The notes beneath the pieces were generated by a model that made no database searches, was not told the origin of the DNA, and saw only the letters and a program-made list of their open reading frames with translations. The position numbers were made by a program, and so were the translations under genes. Shown one piece after another: positions 9,494 to 21,100 of a stretch of DNA of 64,000 nt. Numbering within the stretch: position 1 is the stretch's first letter; the number at the start of each line of letters is the position of its first letter. Origin of the DNA: Narthecium ossifragum (Eukaryota > Streptophyta > Magnoliopsida > Dioscoreales > Nartheciaceae); assembly GCA_963920575.1 (NCBI GenBank), contig OY986970.1, forward strand, positions 25,501,869-25,565,868, given 5' to 3'.

Positions 9494-12400
9494 GTGGGTT
9501 TTTGATTGGTTGGTTTTGATGGCCACTGGTGTGGGGCGGCTTGGCTCTGGCAGATCCAGCGGAGAGCCCTGTTAGGTTGGTGGAGCTGGAGGAGCTCAGC
9601 GTTGACATCGGGCTTGGCACGTGGTGGCTCCGGTGAGGTGAGGTGTCAGGCTTGGTGTCCTACATGTCAAGAGAGAAGGAGAAAGAACATCGAAAGGGAG
9701 GAAGAAAGATGAGAGAGGAGAAAGGGGGCTGGTGGGCTGGGTTCGGCCCAGTTTTCAAGTCGAGCAGGATCATACTTGGGCTGGACAGAATGGAAGGCTT
9801 ATTGGACCCGGGGCCTCCCACCCGGCCTGGTCCGGATGAACACCCTTACAACCACTGCTTTTAAAATGGTAATCGTGTACATATTTTGTCGTTTGATAAA
9901 ATTAAGATCGCATATGTTAAATAAATATTGATATAACCAACTGAAACTCACTTCTGTGGGCTAAATCCTGATTCTGATTATTATTTGATGGATTCTTGTT
10001 TCGTGGTGACCTAAGACCTTTTGAACTCTGAGATTTTGATCATTGCTTCAACCTATCATATTGTTTAGTGGATTAGGATACGTTTTCTGTTGATAGTCCA
10101 AGATTCCTGGCAAAATATTGCTGCTAAAGACGAGCCAAACCATTCTGTAGATTGGTTTGTTCTCAGGTCATGTGATCAAATAAAACACATCAGGGTAGAA
10201 AATTTGAGTTCCCAATCAATGATAAAAAAGAAAGAACTTTATCAGGCATCTATTGCTACAGACTTCGCTCTTAATAAAACAGTTCTGGTTAATAGTTACT
10301 GTTTTAGGGGGTCTTAAACCCGGATCATTACTGCTACTAAAACATTAGATGTAACTCCCTCAGCGCTGACTACTTTGTCTATGCATGGTGTTGAAGCCCA
10401 GTCAGGTGAGATAGCCGTCGAACGGAAACCTAAACCTGTTCAAGCACATCAATCCATGTAAGCTTACAGAGAACACAAACCAATCCATATGAGCTCCAGC
10501 AAGTAGATGACTCCTAAGAGGCTGTAGCCAGCCAAGCTTTAGTATGATGCCAGATCATAGCATTAATATGATGTACTTGTCATACTCAAACTAGCTATGA
10601 TGATTTACACTAACAGGAGGGACAGGTCTAGCATTGAGATGCTGGAGCAATTCAAATAGGATATTCACTCTTAAGGAAAAAATGGAAGCTAGGTCATCAT
10701 ATACCAACAAGAATACACTCCACAGGATGTGATTCACATCATAGATGAGCACAACTCAAGCAAGCTGGGATGTGCCTGCAGTAGCAGTGCTAGGTCGAAG
10801 TGAGATGGGAGGGAGACACAGATCTTGTCGATGAACTCTATCAATGTGCTAAGCATGCAAGGAGTTGTTAAGAATATAAAGCTGTTGTAAAAAAAGTCTT
10901 CGGTTCAAGCTCCAAAAGTGCGAATTATGATAAAGCAATTGCCCGCCTTCCTATGGCCAGTATAGTTGGATGTAGAGATCCTGAGTCAAGATCAAAGGCT
11001 CAACTAGGAGGAAAAAAATCAACTTCAATCAGAATGAAATAGCTACATATCAGTAAACCAATAATAAGTTTGTATACAAGCAAGATAGACTTCTACATGT
11101 TGCATTATTTAATCAACAATACACTAGATGCCAATATAATATACCACCTTTCTTCGAGTAGTTGAGCATTTTCTAAGGATTAAATTCTCAACTAAAGACA
11201 AAAAGTGTGTCCAAGTAATTGGCTTCTATTGTGTGTCAATCAAATAACTAATCGAGTAACACATAAAAGCCTATTATTTTACTAAACAATCTTAGTATGA
11301 TAAATTGGTTTATGACAATTTTAATTTCATAGAGTTCCATCCTCCTTTTTACTAGTTAAACCTTTGACTCTGGCTCAGGACCTCTAAATCCTCAATTGTC
11401 TCCACAAATGTCAAGCACTAGCCAGTGCTGCAGAAGAAGGTGGGCAAATGCTCCAATATAACTCCTCCCTATTGGATCTTGAACTCAATAGCGTCCTTGC
11501 TTTCTCGATATCAGTAATTAAGAGACCTCTTCACAAGAGGCTTATAACATTAACCATACCTTCTATGCTGTTTTGCATTTCCATACATCATTTAGAATGC
11601 AAATAGTATCAGCTCTAACTAAAGCAAATGAGTATGCATAAGCGGTGAATGCAAATGAAGGCGTAAACCTAAGTCACTGATAAAAGAATCAATTGATTGG
11701 ATATCATTACTGATGTATGCCACTGGTGATGAACAAACGCAAGTCACCAATTTATTTATCACATTGGAAGATGGCCATTATGTATGTGAATGGCAGTTAA
11801 TACATGTCAATAAAGGCATACACATCGGACCTAACAATTTAGTAACACTAGAGTTAGTAATTTACTAGCTGAACTAGAGATAAGGGACATGACAGGCTTC
11901 ACAGACCACTGCCTGGTCACCATACCTGGTGTCTTCAGAAAATGGTAAATGATAAAGAAATTCATAGCTAAAATTTAAGGCCAAAACAATATTCTTGGTC
12001 TAATCCCAACCAAAAAGCACACCTCAACCTTTTAATGGTTGCTACAGCAACATACTCCAATATATGTTCAGATATTCTTTTGCTGAAGCGTGATGCAATC
12101 TATCAAGACAAACACCAAATAGTAATTTCCCAAATGTCTAAAGACCTAAGAAAGATGCTATCCTAGTTGGCATACTACTACCAAGAGAGTGAAGATGGAT
12201 CTTAACAATAGAGTCCCTAATAACACTAAGTTGCATTATGTTACCCAAGTTATATTTTCTCATCACAAGCTAGTAATTTGCGCCGAACTGAGCACTAATA
12301 GAGCTTGACTTTTCGGTTGAATACACATTTTACTTGCGAAGTAAAAAAGGCTGATATCAAGAATCCAAATTTGAAAACTAGCCGGCATTAGAAAAAGAAT

Positions 12401-12847
12401 TGATATGTAAAGACCTAGTTGAGTAAGATGGTGTTTCCCGCACAAAGATGTACACAAAGAAAGAGGGAAAATCACAGGAACTTGTTACATCTTAGGTTAA
12501 GACAAAATGACACAAACATCACATAAGTATGTCATTCAAGGGCGTCAGCATCTTAACAACATCAAAGTCGTGTTTACCATTAGCAGAGAGTGGTAAAGAT
12601 GCTTTACCAAGATAATTCACAATGATGAGCAAAATAATTGCAAGCAACAAAATCCAAACAAAGCACATACATAAATAGAAGCCATCCTCAAATGATAGCA
12701 TCTCACAACAAACATAAAAGCCAAGAACAAGTCTCTTTCATCATTCAAAATCCAAAAGATTACCATAGGTGAGATATCAAAATCTCTCATTTCCTACCAC
12801 AGTTCAAAAATTTTGAATGAAAAATAATGAAACATTCTCGTTACCCT
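9494..12847. other. Intergenic region without a recognisable gene
   Basis: From 9500 to 9870 the DNA is GC-rich and transposon-like, ending in a CACCCGGCCTGGTCCGG type segment. From 9900 to 12840 it is AT-rich, with only short unconvincing frames on both strands. The last few hundred bases probably include the eIF3d 3' UTR on the minus strand. Confidence 0.35.
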
Positions 12848-14650
12848 CTAAGTAACAGTAGCACTAGCCTCCTTCTCCGCTTCCTCTTCATTTGTATCTG
12901 CTTTTACCTCAGCTTCAGTTGCTGCCTCCTCATTTACTTCGCCAGCATCATCGTCTGCAGGAGGCTGCACTTGCTCGTCCTCCGGTAGTGGCTCCTCAAC
13001 ATAATCGTTCTCAAATGCATCTGGTGGAACCTCATAAATTCTCACTTGTAGCTTGACTGGGTCCTTCACAAGGACATACTTCCCTTCATTCAGCTTCATG
13101 CACAAGTCCACAATCGACTTCACAATCCCCCACATATTGCCAGTATTAAGATTGATCTGGGCAGCGAAATCTCTTGGCTTATACCCAATTACACTAAGGA
13201 TGACATGGTTGTAACTGTCCCTTGGGTGGATCCTCGAGACGTATCCAATTTTCATCATGTCTGCGCTAGCAAGAAGGGCCTGGGCAGTCCACTTAGCAAG
13301 CTTGTTAGCATTGTTCTTCAGCTCAGTAGCAAGCACCGCTCCCCTCTGTGTCTCAAGCTTCTGCCTCCAGTCAACCCCTGAGTACTTTGAATCAAACTCA
13401 TTAAGCGCATTTAGTGTCAAGAAGGACCTCTGGCCCTTGATATCTGTTACACTATGAACCTCGCACCGGGCCACCAGGTACAAGTCATCATCGAGCTTCC
13501 ATCGTCGGTAGCGGTAGGCAGCAGAGGCTACCTCCTCGCCATCAGCGGCAAAAGGATTGGGCTCCTCGAAGGTGACCTTGTTGCCGTCACGGACAAGCAC
13601 CTGCTGAGAGAAGTTCTGGTTGATGTAGGTGGCCTCGATCGCGAGGGAGTGGGCGGAGTTGATGTCCTCCTTGGCCTCTGGGAGGGGCTCCTGGGAGGTC
13701 TCGTTCACGGGAAGTAGGTCCAGCTGCGACCCATCCCTCTTATCAAAGAAGAGTTTGTTGCCCACCCTCTGGATGACAATATCCCAAGAGTACACCGACC
13801 TAGGCGCGCACATAAGGGCGGAGAGAATGGCATCGGTGGCAAAGACGGTAGCTTTGTCCTCATTAGCAAGGCGGCGGATCACGGGGTCGTCGGTGGTCGT
13901 AACCTTGAAGAAGTTCCGCGACTTGAAGCGCTCAAGACGGCGCTCGTTTTTGGGATTCACACGATCAAAGGATCGATCATAGAACTCGAGGGCGCCACAG
14001 ACAAGGAGATCCTCGGGAGGATCAGCGACGGCAAAGGAAAGCTTGGAGAAGGTCGAAAAAGGGATCTGGTCGAACATGGTCCACTCCGGCTGAATGTCCA
14101 CCGAGGGCTTTAAAGAGGAAGCTTCGCGCCGCTGACCGCCGTGGTGGCCTCCAGGGCCGCCTCCGGCAGGGGACGAACGATGGGATTGATGGAAAAGGCG
14201 ATCACGGCGCGCGCGATCCTTCTCGGCCTCGCGGCGTTTGGCCTCGACCTCCTCATCCCGTCGCTGCGGAAGCTGGGGCCGCTGCTGGAATCGCCAACGG
14301 AGGCCGAACCGGGGGCGCGGAGGCGGCTTGCCGTCGACGAGCCGGAAGCTCGAATCGTCATCTCCAGCACCGGCCAAGGCGGATGACTCGTCCAACGCAA
14401 AATCGAACACCCCACCACCTCCCCCGCGTCCTGGGTTGTTGAAGTTGGTGTTGCGAGTCCAGTCGGCGATGCGGCCAAGCTTGTCGGAGCGAGAGAAGGG
14501 AGCGAAGGGGATGTTCGCCGGCTGGGATGCGGCGGCGGCTCCGCCTCCCGAGGCGGCAACGTCGCGGTGAGATATGAAAGGCATTGTGGGGGTATCCGGG
14601 GGGCCCCATCCGTCGGGGTTGAAGGGGACGACGCCCACCTCGAAGCCCAT
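12848..14650 (-). CDS. EIF3D: Eukaryotic translation initiation factor 3 subunit D
   Basis: One uninterrupted frame of 600 residues, near the usual plant length (about 590). It starts MGFEVGVVPFNPDGWGPPD, the canonical eIF3d N-terminus, and contains PEWTMFDQIPFSTFSKLSF, YDRSFDRVNPKNERRLERF, ATDAILSALMCAPRSVYSWD and YLVARCEVHSVTDIKGQ. These mark the conserved core, including the cap-binding-like domain. eIF3d is a peripheral subunit of the 40S-bound eIF3 complex and can bind the cap of selected mRNAs. The low-complexity Gly/Ala/Ser and Arg segments at about residues 30-190 and the acidic tail rich in Glu after residue 550 also fit the family. No intron interrupts the coding sequence. The first 240 bp upstream end at a large foldback element. 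Confidence 0.97.
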   Translation of the reverse strand: MGFEVGVVPFNPDGWGPPDTPTMPFISHRDVAASGGGAAAASQPANIPFAPFSRSDKLGRIADWTRNTNFNNPGRGGGGGVFDFALDESSALAGAGDDDSSFRLVDGKPPPRPRFGLRWRFQQRPQLPQRRDEEVEAKRREAEKDRARRDRLFHQSHRSSPAGGGPGGHHGGQRREASSLKPSVDIQPEWTMFDQIPFSTFSKLSFAVADPPEDLLVCGALEFYDRSFDRVNPKNERRLERFKSRNFFKVTTTDDPVIRRLANEDKATVFATDAILSALMCAPRSVYSWDIVIQRVGNKLFFDKRDGSQLDLLPVNETSQEPLPEAKEDINSAHSLAIEATYINQNFSQQVLVRDGNKVTFEEPNPFAADGEEVASAAYRYRRWKLDDDLYLVARCEVHSVTDIKGQRSFLTLNALNEFDSKYSGVDWRQKLETQRGAVLATELKNNANKLAKWTAQALLASADMMKIGYVSRIHPRDSYNHVILSVIGYKPRDFAAQINLNTGNMWGIVKSIVDLCMKLNEGKYVLVKDPVKLQVRIYEVPPDAFENDYVEEPLPEDEQVQPPADDDAGEVNEEAATEAEVKADTNEEEAEKEASATVT

Positions 14651-14887
14651 GATGGGATCGAGAGAGCTAGGGTTTAGGAGGAAGTGGAGGAGGACGGAGT
14701 CGGCGTTCGCAACGATGAGAGAGAGTAAAGGAGTTATCTAGGGTTTGGAGGTGGCGTAAAGTGGAGGCGGTGATCTAGGATGTTATTTTGGACGGCTGAG
14801 ATGGCGCCTAGGTGGGTGTGGGGTAAGCCGGGTTGGAATAGACCGGAGCCAGGCCCGTGCGATCTATATGGGCCAGGCTGGACTGAG

Positions 14888-15298
14888 CTACGGTCTGACC
14901 GGATTCGGGGTCCTGCAGAAAATACGCCGCCAATCTGGACCCTTGGATTGGCAGGAAAAGATCCAGCAGTTGATTGGAAAATTGGGAAAATGAATTGGTG
15001 GTTTCCCAGTTATAAATCTTGATTATAAATTAAAATATATTGGATAATTTTTAATATAAATAAGATTGTGTTTGGATGTGGAAAATAGATTTAATATAAA
15101 TAATAATTTTGCACACCCAAACACAATCTTATTTATATTAAAAATTATCCAGTATATTTTAATTTATAATCAAGATTTACACCAGGGAAACCATTTTCCT
15201 CATTTTCCCATCAACCGTTGGATCTTTTCCTGGCCAATCCAAGGGTCCAAATTGACGGCGTAGCAATGTAGGACCCCCAAATCCCGGTCTGACCATAG
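14888..15298. mobile_element. Large foldback MITE in the eIF3d promoter region
   Basis: Nearly the whole element is palindromic. The left arm (about 14888-15085) and the right arm (about 15108-15298) pair along most of their length. Both outer ends contain GGTCTGACC with CCGG beside it (14892-14900 and about 15286-15294), and the inner arms share the AATATAAATAAGATTGTGTT stretch and its complement. The loop is only about 20 bp. Such structures transcribe into long hairpin RNA and are frequent sources of 24-nt siRNA. The flanking duplication was not resolved. Confidence 0.75.
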
Positions 15299-15344
15299 TT
15301 TTTTCAGGCAACTTGTTTGGGTAAAAAGTATGCTTTAATCAACC

Positions 15345-15425
15345 TTATAAGGAGCAAAAACGGTTACAACCGTTTCTCTTATTAGTTTGTTTACATGTTC
15401 ATTTTCCCTAAGTTAGTTTTATATA
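15345..15425. repeat. Dispersed repeat copy 1 with MYB-like palindrome
   Basis: This segment matches 24848-24927 in inverted orientation at roughly 85 percent by eye. It contains the perfect palindrome AAACGGTTACAACCGTTT, followed by a shared stretch like TTAGTTTRTTTACATG and CCTAAGTTA. It is probably part of a transposon family; the full element was not delimited. Confidence 0.6.
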
Positions 15426-15482
15426 TATTCCTAGATTTACATATAGATATTCCCTAATCATTCTTATATGAAAAATGTTTCT

Positions 15483-16884
15483 CAGCCAATCTGACGTGGC
15501 TGGGATGGATTGGCGACACGTGGCTGGAAATCGATGGTGGAGAAATATTACCCTACCTTTAGTTGCCCTAGCCAACCTTCACTTCTCCCCTTCTCCTCCT
15601 TCTCCCGCCGAGCTCCCATTCTCCTCATCTCACCGGCGAGCGGTGCTCTCCTCCGCCGTGGGCTACTCCACCCGACCTCCTCCCGGCGGCTCCTCTACCC
15701 GGACCTCGCCTCCTCCACCCGGACCTCCTCCCGGTTCCTCCCGGTTTCTCCTCTGCCGCGGGCTACTCCACCCGACCTCCTCCCGGCAGCTCCTCCACCC
15801 GGGCCTCGCCTCCTCCACCCGGACCTCGCACGTTGACCATATTCACTACTTGAGGTATTTTTAGGTTGATTTCAAGCACATAGGATCACACAGTAGTCAG
15901 TTGTTGGGATCATCATCATCATCATCAAGGAAACACACAAAAATGGAGTCAACTTCAGCCTTTGGAGTAAATGAGACTACAAGGAACTTTAATGCAGATT
16001 ATAGGCAACACCTGCCACCACACTCCAAACTGGATTTGTAATGTTTGGAAAAGGCAAGTGTGGGAAGAGGCCTGCTAGTTGGGTGAACTATTTTGATTGG
16101 TTTATTCAAGTTAATCCCTTCAAGTCTTCAACCGCAGAGCAACCCTTAAAGGATTCCAGAAAATTGTGAAGGACAATATACGAGAATGGAAGAGGCCCGT
16201 GGATTACAACAAGATGGCTGTCATTTCATTCCACTTCTCGGCATCGAATCTCTTCCTTTGATCCACTTGCCCGAATCAAGTGAGCTCAACTGGAGGCACA
16301 ACATAGAAATTATTTTTTTTGACAAATTGTATGTTATTAGTCCACTCTATTTATCTATGTAATTTATGGATGTATACAGCAGTTGTGTTCAAAGAATTCT
16401 TTGTACAATGACTTTTTATCAATAGCAATTGCATATTTCTAGTGTTCATGAGTTGCTGAGTTTGTATCTATGAGTTGTTAACTTAAAAGAGCCGATACTG
16501 TTTGCTTTTAGTAGACATATCAAGAACAGCTCTTATTTCCTCAAGGTACTCTGGGATACATCAAACTCCATTCAGAAACAAAGTTGGGAAAAAAGGGATA
16601 AGGAGAAGGGGAGATTGGCGGGATAAGGAGAAGCGGAGATCTGCGGAGGAGATCATCGCCGGCGGGCTAAGGAGAAGGGGAGATCGGCGGGAGAAGGAGA
16701 AGGGGAGGGGAGATCGGTGGAGGAGAGGAGAGGAGAGGTTGGCTGAGAAGGAAGGAGAAGGAAGCAGAGAAAGCAGAGAGGAGAGGTGGTCAAAATTGAT
16801 TCAGTTTTCAAAATGTGGACACATGTTGATTATCTATGCATGCCACGTCAGGTTGGCTGAGCCAACGCCACGTCAGGTTGGCTG
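15483..16884. mobile_element. Possible transposon with CAGCCAAYCTGACGTGG terminal repeats
   Basis: CAGCCAATCTGACGTGG at 15483-15499 is the inverted complement of 16868-16884 with one mismatch, and the right motif also occurs once more just inside (about 16843-16859). Inner flanks also mirror each other: C/T-rich CTTCTCC-CGCCGA sequence at 15590-15640 and purine-rich GGAGAAGGGGAGATCGGCGG sequence at 16600-16740. The middle has no recognisable protein. The element type and true ends are uncertain. Confidence 0.4.
15650..15835. repeat. 100-bp tandem duplication
   Basis: GGGCTACTCCACCCGACCTC recurs exactly 100 bp apart (the GGCTACTCCA blocks start at 15661 and 15761), followed by CTCCCGGCGGCTCCT or CTCCCGGCAGCTCCT. 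The frames across it are proline/serine rich by composition and are not called as genes. Confidence 0.7.
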
Positions 16885-16899
16885 AATATCACGGGCTCT

Positions 16900-18168
16900 T
16901 CTTATATAATGGTTAATGAAAAAGTTGTTGGGTGGTTACCCTGCCAAGTGGGAGGGGCCCCCACTAGTCATCTATAATTTTGGTCATTAACAAGTTAGAA
17001 ATAAAATCTGGTAGTTAGCAAATGAATTCATGTACAGTACCAATCTATATTAAGATTGATTGGTACATGTAAAGTCTTTTATGTATAAACACTGGTTTAT
17101 GTATATGGACACATGAGATATGTCATGAATCGGTAATGGCTATTAAATCTTTATTCTAATTCATCGTTAGCGATAGACTAAATCATTGGATGGGGTAACT
17201 GAAGACAGACAAAACTTTATTTATGAAGCACAGGACTCATAATTACACCGTTCTTTCTGTTTCTTAATTAATGCAGCCTGAGGCATGGAGCGCGCTCATA
17301 CACACCAGTAATTGTACTCGCTTTTCTCAACCACACAAGCAGGAGAAGTACATCAACTTGCAGGGGAAATTGGGGAACCTCATCAATGAACTCAACGTAA
17401 AAAGAATATAATCCAGTGGTAACATGCCCTCCATGATTCATGTAAGAGGTGTACACGCACGCAAGCCAATCTAGTTGGCCATCCATCCACGTCCACAAAC
17501 TTCCCTTCCACACAGTTTTAAAGATCTAGCTACAAGCTGTAGACCCTTTGGCATTCCTCAATCCTACTGCTATGATCATATCTAAGTTACAAGGTTTCAG
17601 TTTTCAGAGATCAATGTTTCCAAGAATAAAAATACTGTGGAAGCATATGCCTACTGAATACTGATGGGACTACATATAAAGTTCCAAACTTTGAGAGTGG
17701 AAAAGTCTCCTTCCCTCTGCCTCATCACAGCAGCATCTCCACAGATGATAAGGAGGAGGGCCCATGTCCCAAAAGCTCATGTGGACCTCCTGAATCCACC
17801 TCAAAGCCCTCTGGAGAGCCATCGAGGTACTTCAAATCCACACCCTCCTCTCCTCTCTGTCTCTCTCTCTCTCTCTCTCTTCCTTGTGATAACATTGACG
17901 GATGACCCCAAAGTTCTAGTAAAAAGGCCATCTTTTTAGTTGGTGAAAGCCAGACGTCGACAAAATAATTTATCTGGGTTCGTTCCCAGAGCGAAACATA
18001 TCACTGTTCCTGCTTTTTTGGAGTGATAAATTATTCTGGGCTGGGATTTTTTGGCGGTTTTGGAGGGAGAAGCAGTGGAGAGAAGTGATTTGAGGTCTTT
18101 GAGCCGTGCAGTCCGCTTTGCAAGGCTGTTGGGCGTCGGTGCCATTGATTCTGGTTGACTCCTGGAGG
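16900..18168. other. Intergenic region and SPS upstream sequence
   Basis: No gene is recognised between 16900 and about 17660. A (CT)n run lies at about 17862-17880, within 310 bp of the SPS ATG, and probably belongs to the promoter or 5' UTR. Confidence 0.35.
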
Positions 18169-21100
18169 ATGTTATCTTTAGCGAGCCCAAGTTTGGATCT
18201 TTGCCAGAGGGGATTGAATTTTGCTTCTTGCGGATGCTCGCTTAATAGGAGTCATTCAAGGACGCAAAGGTGGTCGCTTGCCCGGCGAGGCGGAGATGCT
18301 CGGTGTTTGGTCGCTTCGGCGCAAACACCTTCTGGTATGAGCCAAAATCGTGTTTTTTACAGATTACTTGCTTAAGATTACTTTGGTTGCTCAACTTAGT
18401 GGATGGTATGTGCTTCTTTGTGTCAATGAGATGTGGGTGATTGTCTCTGTCGGGCTTGCAGTTGATATTAAGAGTGGTGGAGCTGCTATAGCTGCCAAGA
18501 CTTCGGAGGGTAGTAGTAGACCCATTTCGGTGTCTTCTTTGTTGGAGACAGTATCTGTCGACCTGCAGAAGCTTAACGAGAGTCTGAAATCGGTGAGTGA
18601 TTCTCGATTTATAGAAGATATAACGCTCATTTTTCTTGCATAGTCCGGCTTTTCATCGAACAGCTTCTCCATTTGCATATCTTGAATTGTTCAGTTGTTG
18701 CGCCTGTCTCCTCCTTTCTGCTCATGCTATATGATGTTCCATGGGATTAGGCCTATAGACACAGCCCATCGGAATATGCTGGTATCGAGTTGATAAGATG
18801 CTTATGCGCAGTTCAAATTTCATGTTTGTCATGTTAGGTGCATAATTATGAGCGTCCTGTAAGACATAGGCATCTGATTGATATGATGTTTCATAAAGGA
18901 TGCAGCTGGGGTGTTTAATGTTACGCAGGTAATTATCAGCGTACAGTAAGTCATAGTTTTAGGAAAGAGAGTAGTGTGGGAAGCCCAGGATTATATTAAG
19001 AAAGGACAAATTTGGGCTGATGTTGCATGAGACCAGGATTTTTTGGATGTGAAGACGTTTGATATACTGCGCAAACAAAACTTTTATGAGAAAGAAATAT
19101 ACAGACTGTGAAATACATGTTGTTGATGAGATTTGAAATCTGGCTCCATAAGAAACCTTAGAAAAACACCAAGGTTATGGCCAAAATGGTTCTTATCTGG
19201 AACTGGGAAAGCAAAAAGCTCTTGTAGCCATAAATGCTGATTTCTTGATTGTTTTTGCTTACTTGGCCTGATGCACAGCAGTCCCTCTAGCTCGGTTACT
19301 CTTCTTCAGGAGGAAAGCCACAAGCTCTAGAAGTTGAGATCTGGTGATCTTTAGCTTCTTTGTTGCCTCACTTCACATCACACTGCTCTTTACTTCAGTT
19401 TCACTTGCTTAGGTTGTTGCCCTTTGACTCGATGAGGCATCATATGAGGATTTTCTTTCTCCATTGTCCATTGCCTACTTGAACAAGTGGCTAAGTACAA
19501 GCCCTTGGGAGGCTTTGAAATACTGCTCATGCTAATAACTTTAAAAATCTAAGATTCTGGATTATCTGCAAGCTTTATAAAGCATGTAATGTATGACCTT
19601 ATTTCAATTTTTTCCAAAAAAATCTATTTGTGCTCCTTTTAAAATGTGTATACATGCTAAACCAGCAGACTATAAGCCTAGAGAACTTTTTTTATGGAAA
19701 CAGCCTGACAGTGGTTTGGCAAAACCTGTTTGTTTCATCTTAGAAACTCCAGTTTATTGAAGAACAACTTTTCAAGTTGCTCATTTTTCTTACAAAGTCC
19801 AGTTTCATCAAATGGCTTCTCCATTTGCTTACACTGATGTTTAAGTTGTCTTGTCTATGTTCTCCTTTCAGGGGCATACTATAATATGTTGTTACGATGC
19901 GGAATAAGGCCTATACACATAGTGTATTGGGGTATGCTGGCATCTAATTGCTATGATGTTTATTGTGATTCAGCTGTACAGTAAGCGACAGTTTTCGGAA
20001 AGAAAACATAAAGGGAAGTCTAGGTCAAGAAGGACAATTCAGGTTGCTGTTGCCAATTTATTATGGGCAGACATACCTACCATAGGTCGATAAACTACAA
20101 TGCCTGCCCAATCTGCGATCAAATAACAAATTACTAGGTTGGGTTTTTTAGTTGCTGTCTTAGGCTCCATGATCAACACATGGAGGTGCAAGGTATTTTC
20201 TGTATATTTGGAAACAGTTTTGTTTGTTGAGCTTTGAAGATGCAAGTTACACTTAGTAATAAATCAACGTTCTGCAGTGAAGTCCTTAAGGATATTTTGC
20301 AAATATTTCCGTTAAATACCCTTCCCATGTACAATTGTTTCCTATTAATCCAGGTCTTGAGTTTTCTACATCCTTTTGTGGTAGAGATAGTCTACAACAA
20401 CATATGTGCCGTGTAGTTAGTATTCAACATAGTGTGGGCTGGTAACTTCCCAAATTAACACACCAGAGGACCAAGGACTTACCCTCTCAGTTGCTGATGT
20501 TGTGTTCGCTATTATCAGGGTTGTAAAGGAGTTGAACCTGACTTGGATTGCCATTGGTTTTAAAGATCTAATAGTCAGTCCCTCCATACCTAGATATTCT
20601 GCATTGTGTGTGTAATGTTTGTTTTTGTCTTTAATAACAAGATATCTCATATAGATACTATATGTTATGAGATACTATATGTCAGTTCAGCATAATTATG
20701 GCTTATAATTGGTTGTTAGTAATTCTGATGTGCATTAATGTTTGTCTGAAGTACTTCTCTAACAAACCTTATGATAGATTGTTGGTGCAGAAAATCCAGT
20801 TCTGCTATCTGCTGCTGAACAGATATTTGGTGCTGGCGGAAAGAGGTTGAGACCTGCTTTAGTTTTTATGGTGTCAAGAGCCACTGCTCAAATAGCAGGT
20901 TTAGAGTAAGTTTTTGCATCTGTAAAGAAAATTTTCCAACCATTTAGAGAAAAAGCAACCTGAAATTTTTTACTGATGCTCGGTGATTTTCCAGGGAGCT
21001 AACTACACAACATCAACGGTTAGCAGAGATTATTGAGATGATCCATACAGCAAGTTTAATACATGATGATGTGCTCGATGACAGCGAGATTCGAAGAGGT

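Noticed and set aside
8170..9870. A single Pack-type transposon carrying the DGAT2 exon
   Set aside because: Motifs at both ends look transposon-like, but they do not form a clear terminal inverted repeat and no target duplication was seen.
13257..14570. Several plus-strand frames inside eIF3d
   Set aside because: They are antisense to a conserved gene and share its GC bias; none shows a known motif.
17268..17513. Minus-strand frame of 81 codons with a hydrophobic centre
   Set aside because: No family resemblance, no partner exon and no convincing splice or promoter context.
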